This document shows positions 9,429-19,400 of a DNA stretch of 64,000 nucleotides, in pieces. The stretch comes from Chitinophagaceae bacterium 26-R-25 (GTDB lineage: Bacteria; Bacteroidota; Bacteroidia; Chitinophagales; Chitinophagaceae). The translations under genes and the position numbers were made by a program. Location of the stretch: assembly GCA_029906195.1 (NCBI GenBank), contig JARWSJ010000001.1, forward strand, positions 1,984,001-2,048,000, read 5' to 3'. Each line of letters opens with the position of its first letter. Position 1 is the first letter of the stretch. The notes under the pieces were generated by a model that was not told the DNA's origin, made no database searches, and was given only the letters and a program-made list of their open reading frames with translations.

Positions 9429-9541
9429 GAATGGTGAGAGTTGAATCGTGAATACAACAAGTCGCCCAATAACACAAAACACATGAAGGGCGAATAAATA
9501 TAGAGAAACTGAGCAATAAACCTATTCACGATTGACCATTC
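9429..9541. repeat. Inverted repeat with GAATGGTGAGAGTTGAATCG arms
   Basis: The left arm 9429-9454 (GAATGGTGAGAGTTG..CGTGAATA) pairs with 9523-9541 (TATTCACGATT..ACCATTC). The left arm begins 6 bp after the stop codon of the DUF4397 gene. It resembles the AGTTGAG family in its middle part. Confidence 0.75.
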
Positions 9542-9608
9542 CCGCTAAATATTATCTAAATTTCCCACTTAAACCTTGTTTTATTTTTTATTAGAACGGC
9601 GATTCCTT

Positions 9609-9616
9609 TAATTTTG
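9609..9616 (+). promoter_or_regulatory. Putative -7 element of the aminotransferase gene (TAATTTTG)
   Basis: TAATTTTG matches the Bacteroidota TAnnTTTG consensus 26 bp before the ATG at 9642. A T-rich TTTA lies at the -33 spacing. Confidence 0.45.
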
Positions 9617-9641
9617 CTCACCAAAAATATTTATATCCATT

Positions 9642-10832
9642 ATGCAATTATCTTCAAGACTTGCTCGCTTTAATGAGCCTGAAACACTAAAAATGGCCAA
9701 ACTGGGTAGAGAACTTAGGGCTCAGGGCGTTGATGTTATTGACCTTAGCGTAGGCGAACCGGATTTTGACACACCTGAGCATATAAAGGAAGCTTTGCAT
9801 AAGGCGATCGACGAAAATTTTTCTCACTATACGCCGGTATCGGGTTACCCTGATTTGAAACAGGCGATCTGCACAAAATTGAAACGCGATAACAACCTGG
9901 ATTACAAACCAGAGAACATCATCGTTTCAAACGGTGCAAAACACAGCATTGCAAATCTTATCATGGCGCTGATCGATAAGGATGATGAGGTGATCATTCC
10001 AACTCCTTATTGGGTTACTTACTCTGAGATCGTTAAACTTTGCCAGGGTAAAGTAGTATTGGTAAGAACGAGTTTTGAAAATCGCTACAAGATCACTCCG
10101 GCAGAACTGGAAGCAGCGATCACTCCAAAAACAAAATTGTTCATGTTCTCTTCGCCAAACAACCCAACGGGTTCTGTTTACAGCAAAGAAGAACTGACTG
10201 CTTTGGCAGAAGTTTTCAAAAAGTATCCTAACGTCGCTATCATGAGCGATGAGATCTATGAATATACCAACTATGTTGGCAAACATGAAAGCATTGCACA
10301 ATTCCCTGAATTAAAGGATCGTGTGGCAATCATTCACGGTTTGAGTAAAGGTTATGCAATGACCGGTTACCGTCTCGGTTACCTTGCCGGCAACGCTGAC
10401 CTGGTAAAAGGTTGCGAAAAATTGCAGGGTCAGTTTACCAGCGGAATCAATGCTGTAACTCAACGTGGTGGTATCATTGCTTTGACTGCAGATTTGAAAC
10501 CAACTGTTGAGATGGGTAAAGAATTTGAAAAAAGAAAACAACGCGTGTTGGAACTTTTGAAGGAGTTGCCTGGTGTTAAATGCGTAATACCGGACGGCGC
10601 TTTCTATGTATTCCCTGTTGTAAAAACATATTTTGGCAAAACCGACGGCGAAGAAACCATCAATAATGCTGATGAGCTTTGCATGTATCTTTTAAACAAG
10701 GCGCACGTTACAACCGTTACCGGCAGTGCGTTCGGCGAACCAGATTGCATCCGTCTTTCTTTCGCAAACAGCTTGCCGAATATCGAGAAAGCATATGCGA
10801 GAATTAAGGCAGCGTTGGCGAAACTTCATTAA
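9642..10832 (+). CDS. PLP-dependent aminotransferase (aspartate aminotransferase type I)
   Basis: A 396-residue class I aminotransferase that likely transfers the amino group of aspartate to 2-oxoglutarate in the cytoplasm. Motifs: DVIDLSVGEPDFDTP (32-44), SSPNNPTGSVY with the conserved N (about 170-180), SDEIYEY (202-208) and the PLP-lysine motif HGLSKGYAMTGYRLGY with K236. Length and motif order fit the bacterial Ib subgroup, which also includes prephenate and aromatic aminotransferases, so substrate preference is inferred. It is monocistronic. The stop codon TAA overlaps the left arm of the large inverted repeat behind it. Confidence 0.9.
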   Translation: MQLSSRLARFNEPETLKMAKLGRELRAQGVDVIDLSVGEPDFDTPEHIKEALHKAIDENFSHYTPVSGYPDLKQAICTKLKRDNNLDYKPENIIVSNGAKHSIANLIMALIDKDDEVIIPTPYWVTYSEIVKLCQGKVVLVRTSFENRYKITPAELEAAITPKTKLFMFSSPNNPTGSVYSKEELTALAEVFKKYPNVAIMSDEIYEYTNYVGKHESIAQFPELKDRVAIIHGLSKGYAMTGYRLGYLAGNADLVKGCEKLQGQFTSGINAVTQRGGIIALTADLKPTVEMGKEFEKRKQRVLELLKELPGVKCVIPDGAFYVFPVVKTYFGKTDGEETINNADELCMYLLNKAHVTTVTGSAFGEPDCIRLSFANSLPNIEKAYARIKAALAKLH

Positions 10833-11030
10833 TTGAAAGTGGAAAGTTGAAAATTGAAAATGGGAAACCAAAGTCAATCGACTTTCCAAAATAGATAATA
10901 AAAAAAGCAGTCTTAATGACTGCTTTTTTTATTATCTATTGACGCGTTTTTCTCTTGCATCGTTTGGGTGTTACAGGGCGAATGCGATTCGCCCCTACCA
11001 TTTTCAATTTTCAACTTTCAATTTTCAATT
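10831..11030. repeat. AATTGAA-type inverted repeat spanning the whole convergent gap
   Basis: The left arm 10831-10863 (AATTGAAAGTGGAAAGTTGA..) pairs with 10998-11030 (..TTTTCAACTTTCAATTTTC). The arms begin on the TAA stop codons of both flanking convergent genes, so the element is the gap. Inside are the terminator palindrome (10891-10939) and a separate small palindrome, GGGCGAAT-GCG-ATTCGCCC followed by CTAC (10976-10998), found again at 49347. Confidence 0.9.
10891..10939. terminator. Bidirectional terminator for the aminotransferase and trhO
   Basis: A perfect 22-bp palindrome around the loop TTAAT: a GCAGTC core with A-run on one side and T-run on the other, flanked by ATAGATAAT. Either strand reads as a GC stem followed by seven T, so it can end both convergent transcripts. 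Confidence 0.9.
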
Positions 11031-12063
11031 ACTCCCCCATTCTCGGTCTCAACCTCGCCCTTGACTTATTAAAAATATTTCTTCCCTTATCAACGCCTTT
11101 GCGGAGTTCTTTTTGTTCTTCTATTGGCAGATGAATAAAATCCTGGCATTCTTTGCTGCAGCATTTATCATATTTGGCAGCGCACTCTTCGCATTGAATA
11201 AAAAGCAGGTGGCAACCATCATTTGCGCAGTTGACGTGTGTATCGCAAGGTTTACCGCATTGGTGACATTTGGCAATAATTTCATCCCCGACCCTTTCCC
11301 CCAGTCTGTCATCAAACACAAAGTTCTTTCCAAGGAATTTATTCTCAAGTCCGTCTTCTTTTATTTTATTGGCGTAGTTAATAATGCCACCTTCCAAATG
11401 AAAGACATTCTTAAAACCACTGTGTAGCATATACGCACTTGCTTTCTCGCAACGGATGCCGCCGGTGCAGTACATGATGATATTTTTGTCCTTGTTGTCC
11501 TGCATCATGTCAACGGCCATTGGGAGTTGTTCACGAAATGTATCGCTTGGAATTTCGATGGCATTTTCAAAATGCCCCACCTCGTATTCGTAGTGATTGC
11601 GCATATCGATCACAATCGTTTCCGGATCTTTTGTTAACTCATTAAACTGTTCGGCATTCACATATTTCCCTTTGTTCCTCATATCAAAAGACGCGTCGCT
11701 GATGCCGTCTGCAACGATCTTGTCGCGCACTTTAATCTTTAGTACCCAAAATGATTTACCATGGTCATCCACGGCGAGGTTCAAACGCAGGCCCTTAAGC
11801 GGTTCAATGGAATACAGATAATTTGTAAATGCATCGAGATTTGCCGTTGGCACGCTTATTTGGGCATTGATGCCTTCGTGAGCGACGTAAATGCGACCAA
11901 AAACCCTCAGCGTATGCAGGGCCTTGTACATTTCATCACGAAATGCTTTCGGGTCGCCAATGTGGAAATAATTGTAAAAGGAAATTGTAGTACGGGAGTC
12001 CGTTTCTTTCAATAGCTGTTCCTTCAGCTCTTTTTGCGAGACGCGATTGTGTAATACTGCCAT
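11029..12063 (-). CDS. trhO: tRNA uridine(34) hydroxylase TrhO (rhodanese-domain protein)
   Basis: A 344-residue cytoplasmic protein of the YceA/TrhO family, which performs oxygen-dependent 5-hydroxylation of U34 in tRNAs as the first step to ho5U derivatives. The start is ATG 12063 ([15 protein letters not shown]). Visible parts: an N-terminal acylphosphatase-like fold ([16 protein letters not shown]), a rhodanese domain with active loop [12 protein letters not shown], and a C-terminal Cys-rich segment ([14 protein letters not shown], then [12 protein letters not shown]) probably binding zinc. The last residues and the stop lie within the neighbouring inverted repeat. Confidence 0.93.
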   Translation of the reverse strand: MAVLHNRVSQKELKEQLLKETDSRTTISFYNYFHIGDPKAFRDEMYKALHTLRVFGRIYVAHEGINAQISVPTANLDAFTNYLYSIEPLKGLRLNLAVDDHGKSFWVLKIKVRDKIVADGISDASFDMRNKGKYVNAEQFNELTKDPETIVIDMRNHYEYEVGHFENAIEIPSDTFREQLPMAVDMMQDNKDKNIIMYCTGGIRCEKASAYMLHSGFKNVFHLEGGIINYANKIKEDGLENKFLGKNFVFDDRLGERVGDEIIAKCHQCGKPCDTHVNCANDGCHLLFIQCEECAAKYDKCCSKECQDFIHLPIEEQKELRKGVDKGRNIFNKSRARLRPRMGE

Positions 12064-12196
12064 AATTCGAAATTTGAATCCCGGATTGCGGGATAATCTT
12101 TTAATAAATGATTGGACACTTGCAGGGTGAACCAAATTTCATTTTCGCGGCAAAATTATGGTTTTTAAACCTTCACAACAAGCAGTTATTGTTTCG

Positions 12197-12469
12197 CTAA
12201 GGGAAGTACTTGTAGATATCTCCACGTTTTAGAATGGTAATGATAACAATGTTCGGTTTTACATATTTGAGACCGATCCTATAATCACCGACACGAATCC
12301 TGTAATAACTTTTGTCTTTGCAGCCTTGCATTAACTTATAATCCACTCCACTGGTGTTCAAAGTGTCAGCATTCTTTAACTTCTCAATTACTGCATCAGC
12401 TTGCTCTATTATATATTGGGGTACACTTTTTAAATCTTTAAGAAAACTGCGCTCGATGAATACTTCCAT
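12197..12469 (-). CDS. RelE/ParE-family toxin
   Basis: A 90-residue basic protein of the RelE/ParE fold: MEVFIERSFLKDLKSVP at the N-terminus, then YYRIRVGDYRIGLKYVKPN and a C-terminal ILKRGDIYKYFP. In this family the second and third strands carry the Arg/Tyr/Lys residues that cut mRNA on the ribosome (RelE) or poison gyrase (ParE); the exact target cannot be told by eye. The start codon overlaps the antitoxin stop by one base (TAATG), so translation is coupled. Antitoxin-first order is the standard layout of type II systems. Confidence 0.85.
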   Translation of the reverse strand: MEVFIERSFLKDLKSVPQYIIEQADAVIEKLKNADTLNTSGVDYKLMQGCKDKSYYRIRVGDYRIGLKYVKPNIVIITILKRGDIYKYFP

Positions 12470-12789
12470 TATTCCTTACCAAATATTTTTTTTAATTCGG
12501 TCTTGTATTCATCATAGGTCATAACAGGTTCTTTACCTTTGTCATTCAGCCTTTTATCCATTATCTCGCTCAGTATAAAATCGTTCACTTCCTCATTGAC
12601 ATGAGTAAGCACGGCGACGATCTTTTCAACTTCTTCTTCTGTCCAATTGCCCTTTGTTTTTTTAACCGAAAAGTGAGGAGGTCGCATTCCTATTTTTTTT
12701 GCCACATAATCATTGCGATACCCACTAATATCAATTAAATGGGCAAGACTGGCTTTTAGGGTTTTATAATTTTCGATCGCTGCGATCAT
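12469..12789 (-). CDS. Helix-turn-helix antitoxin of the RelE/ParE-type pair
   Basis: A 106-residue protein with an XRE-like DNA-binding half (about 10-65: LAHLIDISGYRNDYVAKKIGM then PHFSVKKTKGNWTEEEVEKI) and an acidic/basic C-terminal tail (MTYDEYKTELKKIFGKE) of the sort that wraps around the toxin. It lies immediately upstream of the toxin gene with a one-base overlap. Likely role: neutralise the toxin and repress the shared promoter. The region upstream of its ATG is AT-rich and contains TATATGTAATTATAATTACA, which has a palindromic ATGTAATTATAATTACA part that could be the operator. Confidence 0.75.
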   Translation of the reverse strand: MIAAIENYKTLKASLAHLIDISGYRNDYVAKKIGMRPPHFSVKKTKGNWTEEEVEKIVAVLTHVNEEVNDFILSEIMDKRLNDKGKEPVMTYDEYKTELKKIFGKE

Positions 12790-12847
12790 AAACAGAATTT
12801 ATAATTACAAATATATGTAATTATAATTACAGACCTAAACACTGTCT

Positions 12848-12880
12848 ATATAAAAAATCCCCCCGCATAGCGGGGGGACT
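12848..12880 (-). terminator. Terminator behind the small lipoprotein gene
   Basis: On the minus strand a 9-bp stem TCCCCCCGC-TAT-GCGGGGGGA is followed by TTTTTTATA. It lies about 25 bp past the stop of the lipoprotein gene and is well formed. Confidence 0.85.
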
Positions 12881-12902
12881 TCTTATATCTTATAAGCTGA
12901 AC

Positions 12903-13115
12903 TTATTTTTTCAAAGAGTCAACTTTAGCTTTAACTGTGTCAACTGCAGCTTTTGCAGTAGAGTCGATTTTAGCTTTTGCGCTGTCAGCAACTGCAGTTA
13001 CTGCAGAATCAGTAGCTTTTACTGTTGAATCAGCAGCTTTAGTTTCTGTAGAAGCAGAGTTGTTACAAGCAGTCATAGCACCTGCGATAGCAAGGATAGC
13101 GAAAAATTTTTTCAT
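12903..13115 (-). CDS. Small Ala/Lys/Asp-rich lipoprotein with helical repeats
   Basis: A 70-residue lipoprotein: signal MKKFFAILAIAGAMTAC with Cys 17 as the lipid site, then a low-complexity chain of ADSxxKA/DSAKAKID/AVDTVKAKVDSLKK units. The regular spacing of Ala, Lys and Asp predicts one long amphipathic helix, like LEA-type or Lpp-like envelope proteins. The start is ATG 13115, just before the signal peptide; 12 codons further upstream in frame look non-coding. No function can be assigned. It is monocistronic with its own terminator. Confidence 0.75.
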   Translation of the reverse strand: MKKFFAILAIAGAMTACNNSASTETKAADSTVKATDSAVTAVADSAKAKIDSTAKAAVDTVKAKVDSLKK

Positions 13116-13232
13116 TGTTATTTTTTTAAGGATTGTTAAAACCGGACGCAAAACTAGGCGCTTTTTTTAGAAAACCAAATTTTCACGCTAGAAAAATGAA
13201 AATCAGTGAGTTTGAAGAAAATGTAGGAGAAA

Positions 13233-13318
13233 TGTACGATGGACGAGGTACGGTGTACGAAATCATCAAAGTGCTGCGCACAAATAACTTTCGCACACCG
13301 TACACCGTACATCGTACA
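13233..13318. repeat. TGTACGA-type inverted repeat
   Basis: The left arm 13233-13259 (TGTACGATG..GTACGGTGTACG) pairs with 13299-13318 (CGTACACCGTACATCGTACA). The right arm ends 3 bp before the stop of the minus-strand gene at 13322. The same family recurs at 20106-20191. Confidence 0.8.
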
Positions 13319-13321
13319 CTC

Positions 13322-13912
13322 CTAGTCCCTATCCAACACTCCTTTCACCAACCTGTTCCATTGTAGATTGGCAAATCCAGCTATGGCTGTTTTGCCCACA
13401 ACGAAGTTTCTTATTTTATCAAAGAAGTTTCGGACCTCTGTGTTCGGCTTTTCATTTCTTCCGTGAACGGCAGCCAACACATCATTATCATGAAGGCTCA
13501 CTTCAAATGTACTCGAGGCATCTTTATCAAAGAAGTGTGTGGTGTCGTTCGTTTCGGCATTGGGATCGCTGGCAGGCTTTACCGTCATTGTAAACAAGTC
13601 GTCCCCGTCTTTAATATCAACAATCTTCACCCAATCATACCCCATGCCTTCGTTGGAGCCGGGTCCGGGGATATCAATACGAATAAAATCTCCCACGTTC
13701 GCAACGCCTTCGAGGTGCTCACCCGTTTCATCCATCAGGCAGAAGTCCGCACCATTGCCGCACCACTCGTTCCAGTTATTTACATTCAGTAATTTATACC
13801 TGCCCTGGTTAAACAGCCAGTGGGCTTCATCAGGCGTTTTACAATGTGCCACTTCCTGGATGTCTTTTGACGAGCCTTTGGTTTGGTCGGGAATGTCTTT
13901 TTCGTTTGTCAT
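13322..13912 (-). CDS. Conserved-looking hypothetical protein
   Basis: A 196-residue soluble protein without signal peptide or membrane segment; I do not recognise the family. The composition is protein-like and acidic (GDDLFTMTVKPASDPNAE). A Trp/Asn/Cys-rich segment, LLNVNNWNEWCGNGADFCLMD (about 42-61), precedes a small beta-rich region (GDFIRIDIPGPGSNEGMGYDW), possibly a phage-like or SH3-like barrel. The C-terminal 50 residues are basic and aromatic (VRNFFDKIRNFVVGKTAIAGF) and may form an amphipathic helix. It starts 3 bp after the DUF4142 gene's stop, so the two are very likely one operon. Confidence 0.7.
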   Translation of the reverse strand: MTNEKDIPDQTKGSSKDIQEVAHCKTPDEAHWLFNQGRYKLLNVNNWNEWCGNGADFCLMDETGEHLEGVANVGDFIRIDIPGPGSNEGMGYDWVKIVDIKDGDDLFTMTVKPASDPNAETNDTTHFFDKDASSTFEVSLHDNDVLAAVHGRNEKPNTEVRNFFDKIRNFVVGKTAIAGFANLQWNRLVKGVLDRD

Positions 13913-13915
13913 ATC

Positions 13916-14548
13916 CTAGCTTTTTTGTTTAATGCTTAACAACATTTTTTTATGATCCTTTACAAGAGGGAGTGCTGCATCCAGAAAGTTTTTCATCTTA
14001 TCGTCCGCAGTTGGCAAAGCAGATTCAAACAGCCCAATTGTTTTGTCGTGATTTGCAATCATCACCTCCAGCCATTTGTTATCAAAAACATTTCCCGAAG
14101 AGGAAGAAAGATCTTTAATCGTCGTTGCCGCGTCAGTTGAAATAGCAGTATCCGATTTCGCAGCACTATCTGCCATCAATTTTAGCTGCTTCAAAAAATT
14201 GCTATGATCTTTTATGAGACGACTGGCAACCTTTCGTATGTCAGCATTGGAACTTTTGCTTAGCGCTAGTTTAGCCATTTTTATTTCTGCTACATTTCCT
14301 TCAATGGCAGTCCTATAAAAATCAGAACTATGGGAACTATTTCCTTTTCCTGTGTCGTTTCCGTTGCGAGATTGTATACCTGAAGTTGCGCTACCTGTTG
14401 AAGTACCTCCCTCTTTTGAGAGATCAGAAGTATCACCAATCAACTTCTGTTTTTCTTTCTGGGTTCTTGTAACGTCGCCACTTGGATTGTGATTTCCACA
14501 TGCGGCGAAAACTCCACCCGCAACTATGCATAGATATAAGATTTTCAT
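13916..14548 (-). CDS. DUF4142 (ferritin-like fold) lipoprotein
   Basis: A 210-residue lipoprotein: signal MKILYLCIVAGGVFAAC (Cys 17), a Ser/Gly/Thr-rich linker to about residue 70, then a four-helix DUF4142 domain with the hallmark KLALSKSSNADIRKVASRLIKDHSNF, followed by FDNKWLEVMIANHDKTI and LPLVKDHKKML. The family resembles ferritin/DUF305 bundles and is found in the periplasm of many stress-tolerant bacteria; function unknown. An AGGACC-like sequence lies about 8 bp before the ATG on the minus strand, which is unusual in this AT-rich leader set. It is the first gene of a two-gene operon. Confidence 0.85.
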   Translation of the reverse strand: MKILYLCIVAGGVFAACGNHNPSGDVTRTQKEKQKLIGDTSDLSKEGGTSTGSATSGIQSRNGNDTGKGNSSHSSDFYRTAIEGNVAEIKMAKLALSKSSNADIRKVASRLIKDHSNFLKQLKLMADSAAKSDTAISTDAATTIKDLSSSSGNVFDNKWLEVMIANHDKTIGLFESALPTADDKMKNFLDAALPLVKDHKKMLLSIKQKS

Positions 14549-14831
14549 AACAAGGTCCTTTTGTTTTGCTATTCAACAAAAGAATCATTCCTGAGTAATG
14601 ACGATTATTAAGCGCAAAAAAGGCAACAGTCCATTGGGTTCTTACTGCGAATGTGCTTTCTGAGGCATACTTTTTTTGCAGTTAAGCAGGCAGGTTTGAT
14701 TAATTGGCTAAATGCCGGAAATCATTTAAAATGAACCGTATATGCAAATTTTATACCACGCCCGAGTCGTATTTTTTAATGACTACTTGAGGTAAAAACT
14801 TATATATTGCTACAATTACCCATTACCAACC
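14549..14831. other. Divergent intergenic region, 283 bp, no gene
   Basis: It lies between the DUF4142 operon (minus) and the sensor kinase operon (plus) and must hold both promoters. No TAnnTTTG with correct -33 spacing was found. No repeat arm or ORF of interest was seen. Confidence 0.6.
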
Positions 14832-16430
14832 ATGATTTTAATAGTAGATGACCGGCAGGAAAACCTGTTTTCCCTTAAAAGAATCCTGTCCCTTAATCAA
14901 TTTGAAGTTGATACTGCCGAATCCGGCGAAGAGGCTTTAAAAAAGATTCTAAAAAATAAATACGAGCTCATTATCCTGGACGTTCAGATGCCGGGCATGG
15001 ACGGCTTTGAAGTAGCGGAAACGATTAAAGGTTACAGTAAATCAAGAGACATCCCTATTATTTTTCTTTCGGCAGTTAACACGGAAAAAAAATTCGTTAC
15101 CAAAGGTTATACTTCTGGCGGCATAGATTACATCGCCAAGCCCTTTGATCCCGATATATTGATGCTTAAAGTAAAAACATTTTACAAGCTCCAAACACAA
15201 ACCAACGAACTGAATGCCGCTCAAAGAACTTTAAAAGAAGAAATTGAATACAGGAAGCAGGCAGAAAATAATCTTTCCCAAAGCGTTGATGAATTGCGTT
15301 CCATCCTTGAGTCTATTCCGCATATAGCTTTCACCACAACTGCTGAAGGCAAGATTGAATTCATCAATCAAAAATGGTATTTGTACAGCTACACAAAAGA
15401 AATATCGCCGGAAACGCTGCCGGGGGAACTAACACTGGACCAATGCATACAAAAAACGATCGATTCAAAAAGGCAAAATTCTTTTGAACTAAGCATCAAA
15501 GCATTGCACGATACGGAGTACAGGTATCATACACTGACCATGACGCCGGTAAAAAAGAATGACGTGATTACAAAATGGGTGTGCATTCTTACAGATATTC
15601 ATGAACAAAAAATGGCCACGCAATTGCTCGAGCAGAGAGTAATTGAGCGAACAGAACAGCTTCGAAAAATTAACAGCGCCCTCGAAACGTCTAATCATGA
15701 GCTACAACAATTTGCCTATATCGCCTCACATGACTTGAAAGAACCCTTAAGAAAAATTCAGTTCTTCAGCGACCTCGTAAGGACCCGCTATCTCGAAGAT
15801 GGTTCCGAAGCTTCTTCGTACATGAACCGCATCATTTTATCTTCTGAGAGAATGAAGAACCTCATCACCGACGTTTTGGAATACTCAAAGCTTTCAATCG
15901 GTGCAGGTTTTGAGAAGACAAATCTCAATGAAATCATACAGGATATCCTGAGTGACATGGAATTGCTGATAACGGAGAAAAGAGCGGAGATCCATGTAGA
16001 TCAAATCCCTGAGATCGAAGCCAATGCTGCGCAAATGCGTCAGGTGTTTCAGAATATTTTAAGCAATGCACTTAAGTTTTCGAAGAAAGATGTTGTGCCC
16101 GAAGTAAATGTTCACGCGCACATAGAAAATTCGTATGAGCATGATGGTTATAGCACCAGTAACGTGGCCATTTGCAAGATAGAAATATCCGACAACGGAA
16201 TTGGATTCAATGAAGCCTACCTTGACAAAATCTTTACGATTTTTCAACGATTGAATTCAAAAGAAGAATACGAAGGAACAGGCATTGGCCTTGCCATTGT
16301 AAAAAAGATCATTGAATCGCACAACGGCAGCATAACCGCCAGGAGTGCTGAAGGCAAAGGAAGTTGCTTCATAATAAAATTGCCGCTTGTGCAAAATACG
16401 GCAACACAAAGCTTTGTTACCGTTCATTAA
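14832..16430 (+). CDS. Receiver-PAS-histidine kinase
   Basis: A 532-residue soluble kinase. Domain order: N-terminal receiver (1-120; ILIVDDRQENLFSL, phospho-acceptor in IILDVQMPGMDGFEV, lysine in DYIAKPFD), coiled coil (120-150), PAS (about 150-265), HisKA with H300 in SHDLKEPLRKIQFF (the phytochrome-type subgroup), and an ATPase domain with NALKFSKK, DNGIGF and GTGIGLAIVKKIIESH. A kinase with its receiver at the N-terminus is usually itself the target of another kinase, here plausibly the hybrid kinase 22 bp downstream. No membrane segment is present, so the signal is cytoplasmic or arrives by phosphorylation. Confidence 0.92.
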   Translation: MILIVDDRQENLFSLKRILSLNQFEVDTAESGEEALKKILKNKYELIILDVQMPGMDGFEVAETIKGYSKSRDIPIIFLSAVNTEKKFVTKGYTSGGIDYIAKPFDPDILMLKVKTFYKLQTQTNELNAAQRTLKEEIEYRKQAENNLSQSVDELRSILESIPHIAFTTTAEGKIEFINQKWYLYSYTKEISPETLPGELTLDQCIQKTIDSKRQNSFELSIKALHDTEYRYHTLTMTPVKKNDVITKWVCILTDIHEQKMATQLLEQRVIERTEQLRKINSALETSNHELQQFAYIASHDLKEPLRKIQFFSDLVRTRYLEDGSEASSYMNRIILSSERMKNLITDVLEYSKLSIGAGFEKTNLNEIIQDILSDMELLITEKRAEIHVDQIPEIEANAAQMRQVFQNILSNALKFSKKDVVPEVNVHAHIENSYEHDGYSTSNVAICKIEISDNGIGFNEAYLDKIFTIFQRLNSKEEYEGTGIGLAIVKKIIESHNGSITARSAEGKGSCFIIKLPLVQNTATQSFVTVH

Positions 16431-16452
16431 AAAAACTTAAAAACATACGTAC

Positions 16453-19400
16453 TTGAAACCAGAAATAAAATCCTCTTTTAAACGAAATCTTTATTTGAGT
16501 TTTGGTTTTTCATTGTTATTGCTCATTATCAGTACCGTTGCTTCTTATAACAGCATTCAAAATCTTATAAGCAGCGCCCGCTGGGTAAACCACACCAACC
16601 AGGTGTTGGAACGCGTTGAAAGAACTCTTTCGCTTTTGAAGGATGCAGAAAGCGGCCAGCGCGGCTATCTCTTAACGGGCAAGGAAGCTTTTCTGGAACC
16701 TTATAACGGGGCGTATGACAGCGCATTGAGGTCGCTCGAAATTGTAAAAGACTTAACAGCCGATAATCCTGAACAAACAAAGAGTTGCGATCAGCTTCAT
16801 AATATTATCACCAAACGTTTTACCAGGCTTGAATCTATGATCCAGGCAAAAAGGGACCATAATGCCGTTGATTTGAATGGGCTGGATACAGGCAAGTTAT
16901 ACATGGACGAAGCAAGGGACATCGCTGCGTTAATGATTAACCGCGAGAAAAGACTATTGGAAGAGCGCGTCAGCCAGATGAACAAGTTCGTTGGCATTAC
17001 GCCGGCACTCATTCTTATAACAGCAATTCTGTCATTCATTATTACCATCGTTTCCTCTGTACGCATTATCAACGACTTTGACAAACGGGCGAAATTGCAA
17101 AGCGACCTGGAAGATAAAGATGAGGACATCCAAAGACGTATCGGCATTATACATGATGTTGCGAACACCATTTCACAAGGCGATTACAATATTCGCGTGC
17201 AGGATTCAGGCGAGGACGGTCTCGGCAACTTATCTTTTTCACTCAACAAAATGGCGGAATCATTACAATATTCCTTCAACCTGCTTTCAGAAAAAGAATG
17301 GACCCAAGCGGGAGTAGCAAAGCTTGCGGACAAAATGCTTGGTGAGTATGATATAAATGTGCTTACCTATAACATAATTGAATTCATTGCAAACTATACC
17401 AATAGTACGGTTGGCGCATTTTATGTGGTTGAAAACGATAACAGACTTGCGTTTATAAATGGATACGCCTTTGACAGCGCCTACAGAAAAAAACTGGAAT
17501 TCGGTGAAGGCGTCTCGGGACAGGCAGCACTCAGTGGAAAAGAAATTCTTCTGAAAGAAGTACCGGCAGACCACATTGTGATCACCTACGCTACGGGTGC
17601 AGCAAAACCGCAGAATGTGATCGCAATGCCTGTTTTTTATGAAAGGAAAGTAGTCGGCGTAATCGAACTGGCGTCACTAAAGCCTTACAACACAATTGAT
17701 GTAAACTTCCTTCAAGTGTCTGCACACAATATTGGTGTAATACTAAATGCCGTTGAAAACAGAAGAAAACTGCAGGAACTGCTGGAAGAAACACAGGCAC
17801 AATCAGAAGAACTGCAGGCGCAGCACAACGAGCTTGAAAACATGAACACAGAGCTTGAAGCGCAGGCAGAGAAGCTACAGGCGTCTGAAGAAGAATTAAA
17901 AGTGCAGCAGGAAGAATTGCTCGAGGCCAACCAGGAACTGGAAGAAAGATCACGTATGCTTGAAGAACGCAATCAGCAGGTTCATGAAAGAAATGTGGAA
18001 ATACAACGCAAAGCAGAAGAGCTTGCTTTGAGCACAAAATACAAATCTGAATTCCTGGCAAACATGTCGCACGAGCTACGCACACCGCTGAATTCCATTC
18101 TATTGTTGTCAAGGCTGATGTCGGAAAACAATGAAAAGAATTTAAGCAATGAACAGATAGAATATGCAAAAGTGATCTTAAGTTCAGGAAACGGTTTATT
18201 GTCGCTGATTGATGAAATCCTTGACCTGTCTAAGATTGAGGCCGGTAAAATGGAACTGCAATACAGTGCTGTCAACATAAGGGAAATTGTAGCTGAGCTG
18301 CAGTCATTGTTCGGCCCGGTGGCGAAAGAAAAAAACGTTTCGTTTGAAGCCACGTTCTCGCCGAAAGTGCCGCAGGTCATCGAAACAGATAAAATGCGCC
18401 TGGAGCAGATATTGAAAAACCTTATTTCCAACTCGCTCAAGTTTACGTCGCAAGGATATATTCAGTTAAAAATATTTACCGACAGCGAAAACAAGGATGT
18501 TATCGTATTCAGCGTGAAAGATACAGGCATAGGCATTTCGAAAGACAAACAACAATTGATCTTCGAAGCCTTCCAGCAAGCTGATGGATCAACGCGACGC
18601 AAATACGGCGGCACGGGACTTGGTCTTTCTATCAGCCGGGAATTAGCGAAACTGTTGGGCGGGGAAATTCAGCTGGATAGCGAACCGGACCAGGGCAGCG
18701 AGTTTCGTGTCTATCTTCCCCTTTCAAGCCACGCCAGGGACGTATTACAAGCCTCAGAAATCGTCGCGGCAGAAGAAACTGAGCAACCAATAGAAACTTC
18801 GATATTGGAAGCAACCATCGGCAGAGTAAAAGCTGAGCGCTTTATTACCGATGTGATTCCGCAAGACATTCCGGATGACAGAGCTGAGCTCAAACCAAAC
18901 GACAAAATAATTCTCATTGTAGAAGATGATACCAACTTCGCCAAATCGCTTTTGGAATTCACCCGCAAAAAAGGCTACAAAGGTGTGGTGGCAGTGCGCG
19001 GTGATGAAGGTGTTGACTTGGCGCAAAGCCTACAGCCTACGGGCATTCTACTGGATATACGATTACCGGTAAAGGACGGTTGGGAAGTGATGGAAGATTT
19101 GAAAAGTGACCCTGCGACCAGGCACATTCCGGTTCACATCATGTCGTCTTTCGAAGTAAAAAACAAAAGCATTTCCAAAGGTGCAATTGACTTTATCAAC
19201 AAACCCGTTGCATTTGAGCAGATACAGGAAATCTTTCAAAAGATAGAGCATGTGCTAAACAAGAACCCACGCAAGGTGTTGATCGTGGAAGAGAACCCGA
19301 AGCATGCAAAAGCGCTGGCTTACTTTCTTGAAACATTTAACGTAAGCGCAGAAATCAAGACCAATGTGAATGATAGTGTTAATGCGTTGAAAGAAAAAGA

